Below the pieces are notes generated by a model, which did no database searches, had not been told where the DNA came from, and was given only the letters and a program-made list of their open reading frames with translations. A program made the position numbers and the translations under genes. Positions 63,577 through 64,000 of a stretch of DNA of 64,000 nt are shown one piece after another (positions within the stretch are counted from its first letter, which is position 1; each line of letters starts with the position of its first letter). Source of the stretch: Microbacterium aerolatum (GTDB lineage Bacteria > Actinomycetota > Actinomycetes > Actinomycetales > Microbacteriaceae); NCBI RefSeq assembly GCF_007988825.1, contig NZ_BJUW01000002.1, forward strand, positions 186,001 through 250,000, in the 5' to 3' direction.

Positions 63577-63667
63577 GTGCGTCCCCCGGTGAATCAGCAG
63601 CCCGCCGTGATCGGCGCTGCCTTCACCGTACCGTGTACCCTTCGCGAAGCGTGCGACCGGACCCGCG

Positions 63668-64000
63668 TCACGACACGAGGTCGATCGCCACGGAGTCGTC
63701 GAAGGTGTCGCACACGCCGACGCCGTTCTGATAGCCGTTCGCGAACCAGTGCTGCCTGTTCTCGCTCGACCCGTGCGTGAACGACTCGGGGTTCGAGAAG
63801 CCCGACATTTCCTGGATGTGGTCGTCACCCACGACGAGGGCGGCGTTGAGCGCGTCCTCCAGCTGCGCCTCGGTCGGAGCCTCCAGGTAGTGGACGCCGT
63901 TGTCGTCGGTCAGCTCGGCCGCGTCGGCGAGCCACGCGCCCGCATAGCAGTCGGCCTGCAGCTCGATGCGCACCCCGTCGCTTCCCGGCCCTGTCTCCCG
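63668..64000 (-). CDS. neutral zinc metallopeptidase (YpfJ type), 3' part
   Basis: Open to the right edge, 110 residues visible (from RETGPGSDGVRIELQADCYAG). VRIELQADCYAGAW and QEMSGFSNPESFTHGSSENRQHWFANGY are signatures of Zn_peptidase (PF04228); the HExxH zinc site lies outside the window. Function of the family is unknown. Confidence 0.85.
   Translation of the reverse strand, partial: RETGPGSDGVRIELQADCYAGAWLADAAELTDDNGVHYLEAPTEAQLEDALNAALVVGDDHIQEMSGFSNPESFTHGSSENRQHWFANGYQNGVGVCDTFDDSVAIDLVS

Overview
The window looks like chromosomal DNA of a Gram-positive actinobacterium close to Microbacterium (family Microbacteriaceae). I infer this from the very high GC content (high sixties per cent by eye), frequent GTG starts, many 4-nt ATGA/GTGA gene overlaps, DUF222/HNH, LCP and DUF4192 genes, and short repeats that I associate with this family. 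No species is claimed. No rRNA, CRISPR, prophage or intact insertion sequence was seen. No gene-free stretch exceeds 300 nt.

Layout. 0-2.5 kb: the end of a DUF2236 (MpaB/Lcp-like) oxygenase coupled to an aldehyde dehydrogenase, then tRNA-Ser(GCT). 2.5-17.2 kb: an L-rhamnose regulon in two parts. The first is a LacI repressor divergent from rhaM-rhaI-MFS-rhaEW-rhaB (mutarotase, isomerase, uptake, aldolase/lactaldehyde dehydrogenase, kinase). The second, ending convergently at a strong shared hairpin, is a GH78 alpha-L-rhamnosidase with a carbohydrate ABC importer and its own divergent LacI regulator. Both control regions carry sites of the form TGAANCGNTTCA. 17.3-24 kb: a GlcNAc-type PTS IICBA, an LCP cell-wall ligase, tRNA-Ser(TGA), a HAD phosphatase, serS and a lipid kinase. 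24-31 kb: a duplicated-domain lipoprotein, cardiolipin synthase, DUF4192, lysS and DUF2207. 31-41.5 kb: a tightly packed housekeeping run (hpt, ftsH, folE, folP, folB, folK, DUF3180, two bacterial PH-domain proteins, a DUF2520 protein), with DUF937 and tilS beside it. 41.5-44.7 kb: a TMEM175-like channel, ppa, an M23 peptidase with coiled coil, and tRNA-Glu, -Asp and -Phe.

44.7-46.6 kb is the most accessory-looking part. Downstream of the 3' end of tRNA-Phe lies a lower-GC two-gene operon: an excisionase-like HTH protein overlapping a MNT/AbiEii-type nucleotidyltransferase. A 32-bp imperfect palindrome abuts the first start codon, and a possible IS256-type transposase scrap follows. This resembles an AbiE/MenAT-like toxin-antitoxin or defence module with an unusual antitoxin. 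46.6-64 kb: YbdK-type ligase, class II amidotransferase, DUF222-HNH, two small unknowns, ThrE-type exporter, amidase, fatty acid desaturase, an intradiol-dioxygenase-like Tat lipoprotein, a GT2-GtrA fusion, a mycoredoxin-like protein, a GPH transporter, a second aldehyde dehydrogenase, proline iminopeptidase and the end of a zinc metallopeptidase.

Two layers of non-genic structure run through the window. One is short repeats that sit inside or at the edges of genes: rhaB start, serS interior, ppa stop, and the GPH transporter loop. The other is a strong excess of the hexamer GGATGC/GCATCC, including four perfect 16-bp palindromes that each encode Asp-Ala-Ala-Ala-Ser in unrelated proteins.
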